The notes beneath the pieces are model-generated. The model ran no database searches, was not told the DNA's origin, and saw nothing but the letters and a program-made list of their open reading frames with translations. DNA of 51,800 nucleotides, taken from positions 1 through 51,800 of the forward strand of contig NZ_FCOX02000052.1 in assembly GCF_900044055.2 (NCBI RefSeq). The letters are read 5' to 3'. Numbering within the stretch: position 1 is the stretch's first letter; every line of letters starts with the position of its first letter. The translations under genes were made by a program, and so were the position numbers. Positions 51,005-51,800 of the stretch are shown here, one piece after another. Source of the stretch: Caballeronia calidae. Lineage in GTDB: Bacteria > Pseudomonadota > Gammaproteobacteria > Burkholderiales > Burkholderiaceae.

Positions 51005-51640
51005 TGAGGTTGACTCGCGAAAACGGACACCTATTCTTTTTGAAGAGGAGGTGCCGAAATGGGCAAGACTCGTACACCGTACCCAGCAGAGTTCCGGGCG
51101 CATATGGTGGAACTGGTCAAGGCCGGGCGTACACCGGAGGAACTCGCGCTCGAGTTCGAACCGACGGCGCAGACCATCGTCAACTGGTGCGCGCAGGCCG
51201 ATCGCGATGCCGGTGTGCGCCATGACGGGCTGACCACGGCCGAGCGGCAGGAACTCACACGGTTGCGTCGTGAAGTGCGGCAGCTGAAGATGGAGCGTGA
51301 CATCCGTGGCTGGTGCGTGAGCCCTCGGCGCATGAGCGTAGCGACGCACAACTGCTGGCGCGCATCCGAACCCTGCATGCAAGCTCGCGTGGCACGTACG
51401 GGGCGCCGCGCATTCATGCGCAGCTTGCGCGTGATGGCGTGCATGTGGGACGCAAGCGGGTGCGCGTCTGATGCGCATGGCTGGTCTTTTCGGCGCAAGC
51501 CGGGGGCACTGGCCACGTACTACGCGGCAACGCGCGGGGGCACGGCGTGCGCCGGACCTGGTACGCCGGCATTTCAGTGCTGCAGGTCCGAACATACTGT
51601 GGGTGGCTGATGCCACCTACAGTACGCCCAGCCAGCGTAG
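51005..51640 (+). mobile_element. Decayed IS3-family element
   Basis: OrfA starts at 51059 with GAGGAGGTG upstream: MGKTRTPYPAEFRAHMVELV, then TPEELALEFEPTAQTIVNWC and RLRREVRQLKMERDI. About where orfB should begin the DNA jumps to WLVREPSAHERSDAQLLARI, then RGTYGAPRIHAQLARDGVHV with GRKRVR in one frame, and MRMAGLFGAS...SAAGPNILWVADATY in another. The start of orfB is deleted, several frames are broken, and the element ends within the DDE core (the WVADATY Asp). The left end probably lies near 51005 (TGAGGTTGACTCGCG); the right end is missing. Confidence 0.85.
51059..51600 (+). pseudogene. IS3 transposase OrfA joined to a broken OrfB
   Basis: Reading from 51059, the first 82 codons are a normal IS3 OrfA with helix-turn-helix and leucine-zipper parts. 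The frame then runs into out-of-phase orfB sequence until a TGA near 51610. No active transposase can be made. Confidence 0.8.
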
Positions 51641-51800
51641 CCCGCCCGCATGGGGGTGAAGCTGCTTGAGCATGTCTGGAATGCAGAACCCGGAGGAGTT
51701 GACGTCGTAGTACCGGGGGATGTCCTTTCTCTGCTGCGAGAGGAAGTGAGCCGAAGCGGCGGTGACTTGCTGACACTGGCAAGGTGACGTAGTCCGCGGG
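51619..51800 (-). CDS. Partial ORF at the right edge, cut by the IS element
   Basis: A minus-strand frame enters from the window edge and reads QQVTAASAHFLSQQRKDIPR, then YYDVNSSGFCIPDMLKQLHP and ends LGVL-TAG at 51619 where IS sequence starts. It looks like the C-terminal part of a protein truncated by the IS. I do not recognise it. Confidence 0.35.

Overview
The window looks like chromosomal DNA of a Burkholderiaceae bacterium of the Paraburkholderia/Caballeronia type. The evidence is the high GC content with GC-rich third positions, a DUF4148 secreted protein, PPK2, YSC84 and SulP genes of Burkholderia type, and a lambda/HK97-like siphoprophage of the kind common in these genomes. No tRNA, rRNA, CRISPR array, integrase, repressor, holin or endolysin was found.

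Region 1 (1-4.2 kb, plus strand) is a run of small phage or accessory genes. It includes a CxxC protein, a DUF4236-type protein, a histone-H1-like protein with an Ala/Lys tail, an ArdB/KlcA antirestriction protein and a 29-residue membrane peptide. Two of these genes carry single-base deletions in short homopolymers. A duplicated element of about 85 bp sits in front of two of the small genes.

Region 2 (4.2-28.9 kb, minus strand, read right to left) is a nearly complete head and tail operon: zinc-finger protein, HNH, ParB-like, C5 methyltransferase, TerS, TerL, protease, capsid, portal, a coiled-coil repeat protein, connectors, tail tube, G/GT chaperones, tape measure, M, L, K, I, a free-standing HNH-like gene, J, tail fibre, fibre assembly protein and a lipoprotein. 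Its right end has a promoter-like sequence followed within about 40 bases by a strong terminator, a layout that suggests antitermination control. The G/GT pair shows a clear -1 frameshift arrangement. The J gene is broken by a one-base frameshift, so the prophage is either defective or the assembly has base errors.

Region 3 (29.7-37.6 kb) is a catabolic or detoxification island: an AraC-type regulator divergent from a TauD-like dioxygenase, an alpha/beta hydrolase joined to a DHAP-dioxygenase-like cupin, an MFS transporter, an acyl-CoA ligase and a second MFS (Bcr/CflA type). Two direct repeats 21 bp apart beside a promoter-like -35 form a convincing AraC operator. An IS5-type transposase remnant closes the island.

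Region 4 (38-51.8 kb) is host accessory DNA with low gene density: MltF-like lytic transglycosylase, DUF4148 protein, SulP transporter, small RRM-like protein, PPK2, VIT-like membrane protein, a broken Na/Pi cotransporter, a YSC84 lipoprotein and a decayed IS3-family element. Two FNR/ANR-like boxes suggest low-oxygen control of part of it.
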